Below the pieces are notes generated by a model that saw only the letters and a program-made list of their open reading frames with translations, was not told the origin of the DNA and ran no database searches. Positions 16,905 to 24,555 of a stretch of 64,000 bases of DNA are shown in pieces. A program made the position numbers and the translations under genes. Every line of letters begins with the position of its first letter. Position 1 is the stretch's first letter. Origin of the DNA: Halomonas cupida (lineage in GTDB: Bacteria; Pseudomonadota; Gammaproteobacteria; Pseudomonadales; Halomonadaceae); contig NZ_FRCA01000017.1 of assembly GCF_900142755.1 (NCBI RefSeq), positions 1,595 through 65,594 on the forward strand, written 5' to 3'.

Positions 16905-18629
16905 TCAGTGTCCATCAGGTGCCAGGCCGGCATCCACCAGACTGTTGGCCAGGCCTTTGGCATCCCTGCCCACCACAAGGTGCCAGGTACCTTGCGCGAC
17001 GCGCAGCACGCCACGGCAACCGAGTTGTTCCAGAGCCGCACCATCGATGCCATCGTCGTTGTCCACTTCGATACGCAGTCGAGTTGTCGCCCTGGACTGT
17101 AGGCTACGAATGTTGCCCTTGCCGCCGAAGGCACGCTGCCAGGCCTCGACTTCCGAGACATCCAGCTTGCGCGACGGGGTGGGCACATTCTGGCCAGACT
17201 CGCCGGTAGTAGCCACAACGCTGTCAATGGTGGGCGCCGTTTGCCCCGAGGCCGCCATGGCCGCACGAATCTCGTCCGCTACCGAGTCGGCAATCGGCCC
17301 CAGGATCACCTGAATACCACCGCCACCGAGACGCATGATGCCACGCGATCCGAGTGACTTGAGCGCCCCTTCATCAATGCTGTCGGGAGCATCGAGCACC
17401 AGACGCAGACGAGTCGTACAGGCTCCGACGGCGGTCAGGTTGGCTGCTCCGCCCAGCGCCTTGACGAAAGCCGGTCCACGTTCACCGAGATCTGCCGCAG
17501 GCACCACACTTTCGTCCGTCTGGGGCTCACGACCTGGCGTCGGCAGGTTGAAGTGGACAATCACCCAGCGGAACACCAGATAGTAGACCAGGCCCATCGC
17601 CAGCCCCACCGGAATCAACAGCCAACCGTTGGTCGACAGCCCGTAGGACAAGGCATAGTCAAAGGCACCTGCGGAGAAGGTGAAGCCCAGCTTGACATCG
17701 AGCAGTTGCATCAACGCCATGCTGATGCCGGTCATCACCGCGTGAAAGGCATAGAGAGCCGGCGCCAGGAACATGAAGGTGAACTCGATGGGCTCGGTCA
17801 CACCGGTCAGAAAGGCGGTCAGGGCCAGCGACATCAACAGGCCTCCGACCTGAGCACGACGATCTCTGGCGGCAGTGTGATACATCGCCAGTGCCGCCGC
17901 CGGCAGACCAAACATCATGACCGGGAAGAAACCGGTCATGAATCCTCCGGCGGAGGGGTCTCCGGCGAAAAAGCGATTGAGGTCGCCAGTAGCCTCACCA
18001 AAGCTGCCGAACACAAACCACACGAAGCTGTTGAGCACATGGTGCAGGCCGGTGACGATCAGCAGACGGTTCAGCGCGCCGTAGACGAACTTGCCAATCG
18101 CTCCTGCATCGATCAGCCAGTGACCGAGGGTATCAATGCCATGTTGGATCGGCGGCCACCCCCAACCGAACACAAAGCCCAGCGCGACACCAGCAAGGCC
18201 GGTCGCAATCGGCACAAACCGCCGGCCACCGAAGAAGGCCAGATAGTCCGGCAGCTTGATCGTCTTGAAGCGGTTATAGAGCAGCCCGGCAACCACCCCC
18301 ATGATGATGCCTGCCAGCACCCCCATATTGATGTCGGGGTTGAGGCTCTTGAGCACCGAGTCGAGTACCAGATAGCCAATCACCCCGGCCAATCCTGCCG
18401 CACCGTTGCTGTCATCGGCGAAGCCCACCGACAGGCCAATGGCGAAGATCAGCGGCAGGTTGGCAAAGATGGCGTCGCCTGCGCTGGCGATAAAGGCGAT
18501 ATCCAGCAGGTCCGGCTGCCCCAACCGCAGCAGCAGACCGGCCACGGGCAGTACAGCGATGGGCAGCATCAGTGACCGCCCCAGCAGCTGCAGCGCTGCC
18601 ATGATGCGAGATCCAACAGTCGTGATCAT
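16905..18629 (-). CDS. nagE: PTS N-acetylglucosamine transporter EIICB (NagE), with a second, cysteine-less EIIB domain
   Basis: This 574-residue inner-membrane permease imports and phosphorylates N-acetylglucosamine. Residues 1 to about 365 form the EIIC domain of the glucose/GlcNAc superfamily, including GVTEPIEFTF. EIIB follows with active-site Cys404 in GACTTRLRL. A second EIIB-like domain spans about residues 490 to 570, where the equivalent motif is SRATTRLRI with Ala514 replacing cysteine. That copy cannot take the phosphoryl group in the usual way. It lacks its own IIA, which is supplied by the next upstream gene (ATGA overlap). The nagA, nagB and GntR neighbours fix the substrate as GlcNAc with good confidence. 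Confidence 0.93.
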   Translation of the reverse strand: MITTVGSRIMAALQLLGRSLMLPIAVLPVAGLLLRLGQPDLLDIAFIASAGDAIFANLPLIFAIGLSVGFADDSNGAAGLAGVIGYLVLDSVLKSLNPDINMGVLAGIIMGVVAGLLYNRFKTIKLPDYLAFFGGRRFVPIATGLAGVALGFVFGWGWPPIQHGIDTLGHWLIDAGAIGKFVYGALNRLLIVTGLHHVLNSFVWFVFGSFGEATGDLNRFFAGDPSAGGFMTGFFPVMMFGLPAAALAMYHTAARDRRAQVGGLLMSLALTAFLTGVTEPIEFTFMFLAPALYAFHAVMTGISMALMQLLDVKLGFTFSAGAFDYALSYGLSTNGWLLIPVGLAMGLVYYLVFRWVIVHFNLPTPGREPQTDESVVPAADLGERGPAFVKALGGAANLTAVGACTTRLRLVLDAPDSIDEGALKSLGSRGIMRLGGGGIQVILGPIADSVADEIRAAMAASGQTAPTIDSVVATTGESGQNVPTPSRKLDVSEVEAWQRAFGGKGNIRSLQSRATTRLRIEVDNDDGIDGAALEQLGCRGVLRVAQGTWHLVVGRDAKGLANSLVDAGLAPDGH

Positions 18630-21172
18630 GACGGAATCCTCTCGAGATCAGCCTCGGCAAGCAGTGCCGACTCAACCAATGGCGCCAGCGTCTGGCGCAC
18701 ACTGTCCACATCCGGCAGCGCCAGTAGAGTGTCCAGCTCACGGGCAATGACACTGGCGTCCAGACGCCTGAGACGCGCCTTGACGGCAGCCACCCGTGCC
18801 GGTTCCACCGATAGTTCATTGACGCCCATGGCAACCAGCAGCGGGCCGACCAGGTCGTCTCCGGCGGCGGCACCGCAGACCGCCACCGGGCAACGTCCTC
18901 CGCTACCGTCCAGAGTGGCCTGAATCAGACGCAACACACCGGGATGCAGTACATCGGCCTGGCTGGCCAACATCGGATCCTCGCGATCCATGGCCAACCC
19001 GTACTGGGTGAGGTCGTTGGTACCGATCGACAGGAAATCCGCCACATTGGCCATGCTGGCCGAGCACAACGCAGCGCTCGGCACCTCGATCATCGCCCCC
19101 AGCAACGGCAGTTCGGTCAGCCGCATCTCGGCGGCCATGGCCTCCATACGCTCGCGCACCCACTCGAGCTCCGAGGCATCGCTGACCATTGGCACCATGA
19201 CCCGTAGGTGCCGCAAAGGGCGCACCCCCAATAGCGCACGCAACTGGGTATCAAGCAGTTCCGGCTCACATTGCCACAGGCGCATGCCACGTACGCCCAG
19301 GGCCGGGTTGGGTACCGTAGGCAGCTGCAGATAGGGCAACTGCTTGTCGGCGCCGATATCCAGGGTGCGAATCACCACCGGACGGGGCCCCATTGCCTCG
19401 ACGCTGGCCTGATACTCGCGACGCTGCTCCTCTTCGTCAGGCGCCCTGTCGCGCCCGAGAAACAGGAATTCGCTGCGCATCAGGCCGACGCCGTCGGCGC
19501 CATTGTCGGCGGCCAGTCGAGCTTCTTCACTTGAGCCGATATTGGCGGCCACTTCGACGAAGCGACTGTCTCGTGTGTGTACTTCCAGATGGGACTCGGC
19601 GCGCTCGGCTTCTGCCTGTTGCCGACGCTTCGCCAGTTGCTGTTCAACTTCAGCCAGCCGTTCTGCATCCGCCTCCGTCTCGAGCTGCCCCTCGTCGGCG
19701 TTCAGCACCACCAGACGCTCATCGAGGTCAAGCAGGGTGTCCCCCATGGCCACCAGACAGGGAATGCCACGGGCGCGGGCCAGGATAGCGACGTGGGATG
19801 TCGTGCCCCCCGCCGCCAGACAGAGTCCGGCAGGCTGCCGATCACAGAGCGACACGAATGTAGAAGGCGTCAAGTCGGCTGCCATGACAATGACGCCTGG
19901 TTCCAGCTCACAGCCACTCTGCTCCGGAGCATCGCTGAATTCCGCCATGACCTGACGCTGCAGGTCACGCAGGTCGGCAATACGACCAACCAGAACAGGA
20001 TTGCCGCTGGCTCTGAGACGATCGATCTCCGCGTCCAGCGCCTCACGCCATGCCTGTCCCGGGTTCAGCCCTTCCTCGAGGCGAGTCACTGCCGACGATA
20101 CCAGGTCGGGATCCTCGAGCCAGGCTTGATGCGCTTCGAAAACCTCCGCCTCCGCCTTCTGCCCGGCCCTTTCTGCCTGCAGCCTGGAGCGCTCCAGTTG
20201 CTGGCCCGCAACCTGCAATGCTGCCAGCAAACGGGGCTTCTCGACCTCAGCACCTGCCCCGGTCAGCGGCACAGAGGGTAGCCCCGTCTCGAGCCTGACC
20301 AGGCGACCACTGGCCAATCCCGGACTGGCCATCAACCCACCGATGCGGCCATCACCGAGATCCTGTCGAGGTGCCTGCTCAACAGCATCACTGGGCGCGT
20401 CATGCCCTTCGGGCGTGGTCAGCAATGCCACCGCAGCAGCCAGGGCGGCCTCGGCCTGTTCGCCTTCTGCCACCACCGTTGCGCGGTTGCCGCACACCAG
20501 TCCCAGGTTCATCAGCCCACTGACACTGTTGCCATTGGCCGTGCGCTCATTACTGCGCAGAAGCAGACTGACACGGTAGTCGCGACCGATATTGCGCAAC
20601 CTTGCCGCAGGGCGAGCATGCAGCCCGGCTTCCAGCGCCACGGTCAGTTCCTGCTCCAGGCGCACTCCGCTCGGCTGTACCTCCGGACTCTGCTCAGTCG
20701 TCGCCGGAGACAGCGTCAGCAGCGGCTCGCCGAGCTCGACCAGTCCACCCGCCGCCAGCAGCGGCTCATCCAGACACCAGTCCCCGGCATCGAGAATGAT
20801 CAGCGGTGTGACCAGCGAGGTCGCATCACAGGCCAGTTGATCCATGTCGAAGCGGCACAGGGGCGCTCCTGATTCGACCTTCTGCCCCTGCTCAACACAG
20901 GGCTCGATTCCCCGTCCTTCGAGGGCCACGGTATCCAGACCGAGGTGGACCAGCACCTCGATGCCTTCATCGCTACGCAGCGTATAGGCATGATGGGTTC
21001 TGGCGCATTGAATGACCTCGCCACTGATCGGCGCGTGCAGGGTGCCGTCAAGCGGGTCGAGGGCAATACCATTGCCCAGCGCCCCTTCGGCAAATACTGG
21101 ATCCGGCACTTCCGCCAGCGGCACCACAATGCCCTTCAGCGGCGAAACCAGTATGACTCTGGAAGATGACAT
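18626..21172 (-). CDS. ptsP: Fused PTS IIA-HPr-Enzyme I protein (NagF-type phosphoenolpyruvate--protein phosphotransferase)
   Basis: This 848-residue cytosolic multiphosphoryl-transfer protein carries phosphate from PEP through three domains to NagE. IIA(Glc)-type domain: residues 1 to about 150, with paired histidines His61 and His76 (VLVHLGLD). HPr domain: about 172 to 260, with His185 in GLHARPAA. Enzyme I: about 275 to 845, with His460 in GGTTSHVAILA and the PEP-binding region near RVMVPMVSD. A GGAG site lies eight bases before the ATG. The gene overlaps nagE. Because all general PTS components are fused here, the GlcNAc system can run without separate ptsH, ptsI and crr genes. Pseudomonas NagF is the known counterpart. 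Confidence 0.94.
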   Translation of the reverse strand: MSSSRVILVSPLKGIVVPLAEVPDPVFAEGALGNGIALDPLDGTLHAPISGEVIQCARTHHAYTLRSDEGIEVLVHLGLDTVALEGRGIEPCVEQGQKVESGAPLCRFDMDQLACDATSLVTPLIILDAGDWCLDEPLLAAGGLVELGEPLLTLSPATTEQSPEVQPSGVRLEQELTVALEAGLHARPAARLRNIGRDYRVSLLLRSNERTANGNSVSGLMNLGLVCGNRATVVAEGEQAEAALAAAVALLTTPEGHDAPSDAVEQAPRQDLGDGRIGGLMASPGLASGRLVRLETGLPSVPLTGAGAEVEKPRLLAALQVAGQQLERSRLQAERAGQKAEAEVFEAHQAWLEDPDLVSSAVTRLEEGLNPGQAWREALDAEIDRLRASGNPVLVGRIADLRDLQRQVMAEFSDAPEQSGCELEPGVIVMAADLTPSTFVSLCDRQPAGLCLAAGGTTSHVAILARARGIPCLVAMGDTLLDLDERLVVLNADEGQLETEADAERLAEVEQQLAKRRQQAEAERAESHLEVHTRDSRFVEVAANIGSSEEARLAADNGADGVGLMRSEFLFLGRDRAPDEEEQRREYQASVEAMGPRPVVIRTLDIGADKQLPYLQLPTVPNPALGVRGMRLWQCEPELLDTQLRALLGVRPLRHLRVMVPMVSDASELEWVRERMEAMAAEMRLTELPLLGAMIEVPSAALCSASMANVADFLSIGTNDLTQYGLAMDREDPMLASQADVLHPGVLRLIQATLDGSGGRCPVAVCGAAAGDDLVGPLLVAMGVNELSVEPARVAAVKARLRRLDASVIARELDTLLALPDVDSVRQTLAPLVESALLAEADLERIPS

Positions 21173-21247
21173 GCTCGTCTCTCCAATAGCTGTGATGAAT
21201 CTAGTTGTAATCCTCGGGCCAGAGACGGGCTCCGGCTCGGCACCACG

Positions 21248-22267
21248 CTAGAGCGTGCAGGTGACCTTGCGCAGATGGCGTGGCTGATCCGGGTTGATGC
21301 CACGTGCTGCGGCAAGATGCGCCACCATGGGGTAGAAACTCTGGATGACCGACAGCGGTTGCAGCGCCTCGTGGCCAGCATCGGCCAGGGTCAGGTGGCG
21401 CTTTGCCACACTCTCATCCGCCGCCAGCAACACCCGAGCGCCAACGCTTTCCAGCCATTCCGCCAGTTCCAGCAGGCCGGCCTGCTCGGCACCGGGCGGT
21501 GCAAACACCAGCACGGGATATCCCGGCTCGATCAGCGCCATGGGGCCATGACGAACCTCTGCACCGCTGAACGGCTCGGCCTGAATGGAGCAGGTTTCCT
21601 TGAACTTGAGCGCTGCCTCCTGGGCAATCGCCAGCCCCGCGCCCCGCCCGATAACCATCAGTCGGTCGCAGTCCTTGAGCCCTTCGACGGCAGCACTCCA
21701 GTCCTGTGTCCCCGCCTCGACCAGTCGGTCGGGCAGCTCGGACAACGCACTCAGCAGCAGTGAGCTCTCATTCCAGTGCGCCAGCAGTTGAGCGGCTGCC
21801 GACAGGGTGGCGAGATAACTCTTGGTCGCCGCGACACTACGCTCCTCGCCTGCAAACAATGGAACCTCGACATCGCTGGACTTGCCCAGTGGCGATTCGG
21901 GGGTGTTGACCATGGCAATGGTGGTAGCGCCACCGGCCTGGAGTGCCTTCTGGCTGGCCACCAGATCCGGGCTCTGGCCGGACTGGGAGATGGCCACCGA
22001 CAACTGCCCCTTCAGGCGCCAGGGCGCACGGGATAGTGTCGACAGGGAAGGCGGCAGCGAAGCGACCGGAATACCCCGGGTCTGCATGCACAGGTAGGCA
22101 AGATAGCTGGCGGCATGATCGGAACTGCCACGAGCCACAGTCACCACGGAGGAGGGATCTTCCGAGCGCAGTCGAGCACCAAGGTCAGCCAGCATCGGCT
22201 GATTGCGGGTCAACTGGCCACGCAGGCGTTCCGGCGCATTCAGCGCCTCTTCAAGCATGAGGGACAT
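21248..22267 (-). CDS. nagB-II: SIS domain-containing glucosamine-6-phosphate deaminase (NagB-II type)
   Basis: This 339-residue protein has two SIS (sugar isomerase) domains related to the isomerase half of GlmS. Features include TVARGSSDHAASYLAYL, SQSGQSPD and the C-terminal catalytic lysine region in DQPRHLRKVT. It should convert glucosamine-6-phosphate to fructose-6-phosphate plus ammonia, replacing classical NagB, which is absent here. The start at 22267 (MSLMLEEA) has AGGAG six bases upstream and overlaps the end of nagA by 17 bases; the 37-residue upstream extension is nagA antiphase sequence. Operon context with nagA and PTS genes strongly supports the role. Confidence 0.92.
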   Translation of the reverse strand: MSLMLEEALNAPERLRGQLTRNQPMLADLGARLRSEDPSSVVTVARGSSDHAASYLAYLCMQTRGIPVASLPPSLSTLSRAPWRLKGQLSVAISQSGQSPDLVASQKALQAGGATTIAMVNTPESPLGKSSDVEVPLFAGEERSVAATKSYLATLSAAAQLLAHWNESSLLLSALSELPDRLVEAGTQDWSAAVEGLKDCDRLMVIGRGAGLAIAQEAALKFKETCSIQAEPFSGAEVRHGPMALIEPGYPVLVFAPPGAEQAGLLELAEWLESVGARVLLAADESVAKRHLTLADAGHEALQPLSVIQSFYPMVAHLAAARGINPDQPRHLRKVTCTL

Positions 22268-23501
22268 GGACGTCTCCTGACACATGGCAGCCATCCACAT
22301 GGACAGCCACGAGATTGAGTTCGGTATCGAGGGTGACAACATCGGCGCGGGCACCACAGGCCAGGCGGCCAATGTCATCGCGACCGAGGAAATCGGCGGG
22401 ATAGCGCGACAGGCGGTGAGAGGCCTCTTCCAGTGTCAGTCCAATCTGCACCAGATTGCGCAATGCCTGATCCATGGTCAGTGTGCTGCCGGCCAGGGTG
22501 CCGTCAGCCAGACGTACGCCTCCCAGGCACTTGGTCACCGCCTGTTCACCCAACTTGTAGTCGCCATCCGGCATGCCAGCGGCTGCGGTCGAATCAGTCA
22601 CGGCGAACAACTTCGGAATCGAGCGCAGAGCCGCGCGAATCGCGCCGGGATGGACATGCAGCAGATCCGGAATCAGCTCGGCGTACTCTGCATGGGCGAG
22701 TGCCGCTCCGACCATGCCCGGCTTGCGGTGGTGAAGACCAGTCATGGCATTGAACAGATGGGTGAAGCCACAGGCGCCCCGCTCCAGCGCCGCCACCCCG
22801 TCCTCGTAGCTGCCAAGGGTGTGGCCAATCTGCACTCGCACTCCCCTCGCGGCCAAATGGCCGATCACCAACTCATGACCGGCAACCTCAGGGGCCAATG
22901 TGATCAACGGAATGGGCACGATCGCCAACAGCTCATCGAGTGTCTCGATGGTCGCAACCTGAGCATGCCCAGGCTGAGCACCGAGCTTGCCCGGATTGAT
23001 ATAGGGTCCTTCCAGATGCACGCCCAGTACTCGCGAAGCCCCCCCCTGCGAGGTAAGGGTCGGCTGAGTGTCGATATAGCGAGCGATCTCGGCCAACACC
23101 TCCCGCACCTGGGGTTCCCGGGCGGTCATGGTGGTGGCCAGCAGGCTGGTGGTGCCAAAGCGCAAATGGGTGCGGGCCAGAGTGGCCACGGCAGCATGTC
23201 CTTCCATGACATCCGCACCACCGCCACCATGGACATGCAGATCGATGAAGCCCGGCACCAGACGCGGCAGATCATTGCTCGTCGGATCGACCGGCTCACC
23301 GCTGATCTCGGTGATACGTCCGGCCTCGACACGCAGCTCTCCCAGGCGCCAGCCATCGGGGGTCAGGATATTGCCGCGGAGGACGATGTCTGCTCCCGGC
23401 GGACAATCGCACTTCCCACGTCCATGTGGGTCGGCTATGTCTGCTCCCGGCAGACAATCGCACTTCCCACGTCCATGTGGGTCGGCTGCGGGCATGGTCA
23501 T
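22251..23501 (-). CDS. nagA: N-acetylglucosamine-6-phosphate deacetylase with duplicated N-terminal insert
   Basis: This 416-residue amidohydrolase removes acetate from GlcNAc-6-phosphate. Metal-binding HVH is at residues 89 to 91 (GFIDLHVHGG), later ligands are in LGVHLEGPY and VRVQIGHT, and a catalytic Asp is in FAVTDSTAAAG. Family enzymes are about 370 to 385 residues; the extra length is an N-terminal insert. Residues 6-22 and 23-39 are two nearly identical 17-residue blocks (ADPHGRGKCDC, L or P, PGADI). The start at 23501 has AGGAG six bases upstream inside the end of the GntR gene, so the insert is translated. The normal enzyme begins at about residue 40 (VLRGNILTPDG). Confidence 0.94.
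   Translation of the reverse strand: MTMPAADPHGRGKCDCLPGADIADPHGRGKCDCPPGADIVLRGNILTPDGWRLGELRVEAGRITEISGEPVDPTSNDLPRLVPGFIDLHVHGGGGADVMEGHAAVATLARTHLRFGTTSLLATTMTAREPQVREVLAEIARYIDTQPTLTSQGGASRVLGVHLEGPYINPGKLGAQPGHAQVATIETLDELLAIVPIPLITLAPEVAGHELVIGHLAARGVRVQIGHTLGSYEDGVAALERGACGFTHLFNAMTGLHHRKPGMVGAALAHAEYAELIPDLLHVHPGAIRAALRSIPKLFAVTDSTAAAGMPDGDYKLGEQAVTKCLGGVRLADGTLAGSTLTMDQALRNLVQIGLTLEEASHRLSRYPADFLGRDDIGRLACGARADVVTLDTELNLVAVHVDGCHVSGDVHVPHA
23386..23487 (-). repeat. In-frame 51-bp tandem duplication inside nagA (REP-like unit)
   Basis: The units at 23386-23436 and 23437-23487 are identical at 50 of 51 positions. Each contains two potential hairpins: GTCTGC/GCAGAC around TCCCG (a wobble variant in the first unit) and CCCAC/GTGGG around GTCCAT. 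The core CACGTCCATGTG also occurs in hairpin 2 of the dispersed repeat at 7101-7273. The unit length is 17 codons, so the reading frame is kept. Confidence 0.92.
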
Positions 23502-23510
23502 GAGGATCTC

Positions 23511-24245
23511 CTATCGGGCCAGTTCGACGGTGAAGTCGTAGTAATCGGTACGGCAGTAAGTCACGGTCAGCTCCGCTGGCGTGTCGTCGGCCAGGTACCC
23601 GACTCGTGTGATCTTGAGCAGCGCCTGACCGGCAGGTACATCGGCCAGCCGCGCCAGATTCTCATCGGCATTGATCGCGGTGACATGCTGCAGCGCTCTG
23701 GTGATCGGTCGGCCTGCCGCTTCGAGCCACTTGTAGAGCGAGGTTTCGACACTCTGCGGCTCGGGCAGCACGCTGACCGGCAGACAGCTTTCCTCCACTG
23801 CCATCACCACATCATCGGCCAGGCGCAAGCGCTTGAGGCGTGCCACCTGAGCATTGGCCGAGAGGCCCAGACGCAGGCTTTCCTCGCTACTCGGCCAGTC
23901 CATATCACGAAGCAACCACTCAGAACGCGGAGTGAAACCTCGCCTGGTGAGCATCTCGCTGAAACTCACCAGGCGCGTCAGTGACTGGTTGACGCTGGGG
24001 CGAATGAAGGTGCCGGAACCTCGATCCCGGCGAATCAGGCCGCTCTCGGCCAACTGGTCGAGAGCGTTGCGCGCCGTGATGCGCGAGACCGACAGCGCCT
24101 CGGCAAGATTTCTCTCTGAAGGGAGGGCCTCTCCGGCACGCCACTCACCGGAGCGAATTTCCAGCTCCAACTGACGCGCCAGTTGCAGATACAGCGGCGT
24201 GGCCAGGGATGCGTCCAGTTTCAGTCGTTCGAATCGCGGATCCAT
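23511..24245 (-). CDS. nagR: GntR/HutC-family transcriptional regulator of the nag operon
   Basis: This 244-residue repressor-type protein has a winged HTH at residues 5 to 75 (GEALPSERNLAEALSVSRITARNALDQLAESGLI) broken by the usual GntR turn, then RDRGSGTF. A C-terminal UTRA ligand-binding domain follows. It is the promoter-proximal gene of the nag operon, with its stop nine bases before the nagA start. GntR/HutC regulators in this position usually sense GlcNAc-6-phosphate or glucosamine-6-phosphate; that effector is inference. The 11-bp phased motif array just upstream is its probable operator, implying autoregulation. Confidence 0.9.
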   Translation of the reverse strand: MDPRFERLKLDASLATPLYLQLARQLELEIRSGEWRAGEALPSERNLAEALSVSRITARNALDQLAESGLIRRDRGSGTFIRPSVNQSLTRLVSFSEMLTRRGFTPRSEWLLRDMDWPSSEESLRLGLSANAQVARLKRLRLADDVVMAVEESCLPVSVLPEPQSVETSLYKWLEAAGRPITRALQHVTAINADENLARLADVPAGQALLKITRVGYLADDTPAELTVTYCRTDYYDFTVELAR

Positions 24246-24267
24246 GAAGACATCTCAGACAGCGTTG

Positions 24268-24322
24268 AATGGATCCACTATAGACCCACTACAATACCAA
24301 TTGAATACCAATCTATTACCAC
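24268..24322 (-). promoter_or_regulatory. Phased operator-like array and promoter of the nag operon
   Basis: Read toward nagR, five 11-bp units begin GTGGTAATAGA, TTGGTATTCAA, TTGGTATTGTA, GTGGGTCTATA and GTGGATCC, so a TGG core repeats every 11 bases. A -10-like TATAGT (24277-24282 on the minus strand) falls in the array, with a weak TTCAAT 17 bases upstream. The spacing to the nagR ATG implies a leader of about 25 bases. Operator function is inferred from periodicity and position. Confidence 0.55.
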
Positions 24323-24555
24323 CTTAGTCGAAACGCGCATGCCAATGACCTGGCTCAGCGACATGGCTCAGCACTCTGACGTTACCTCCGCCTTCAGTAG
24401 ACAGCGTTGCTCAGGGTTCTTACGGACAAGCGCTGTTTACCTCCAGAATCCCAGCGCCAACATCTTGATTTGCCGTCGACCGATCCAGAGGGTTTGGCCC
24501 ACGCCCGATCTATCCGTATAGTGGCCCCCTTACCTCTCGCCACTCGATCTTGATC

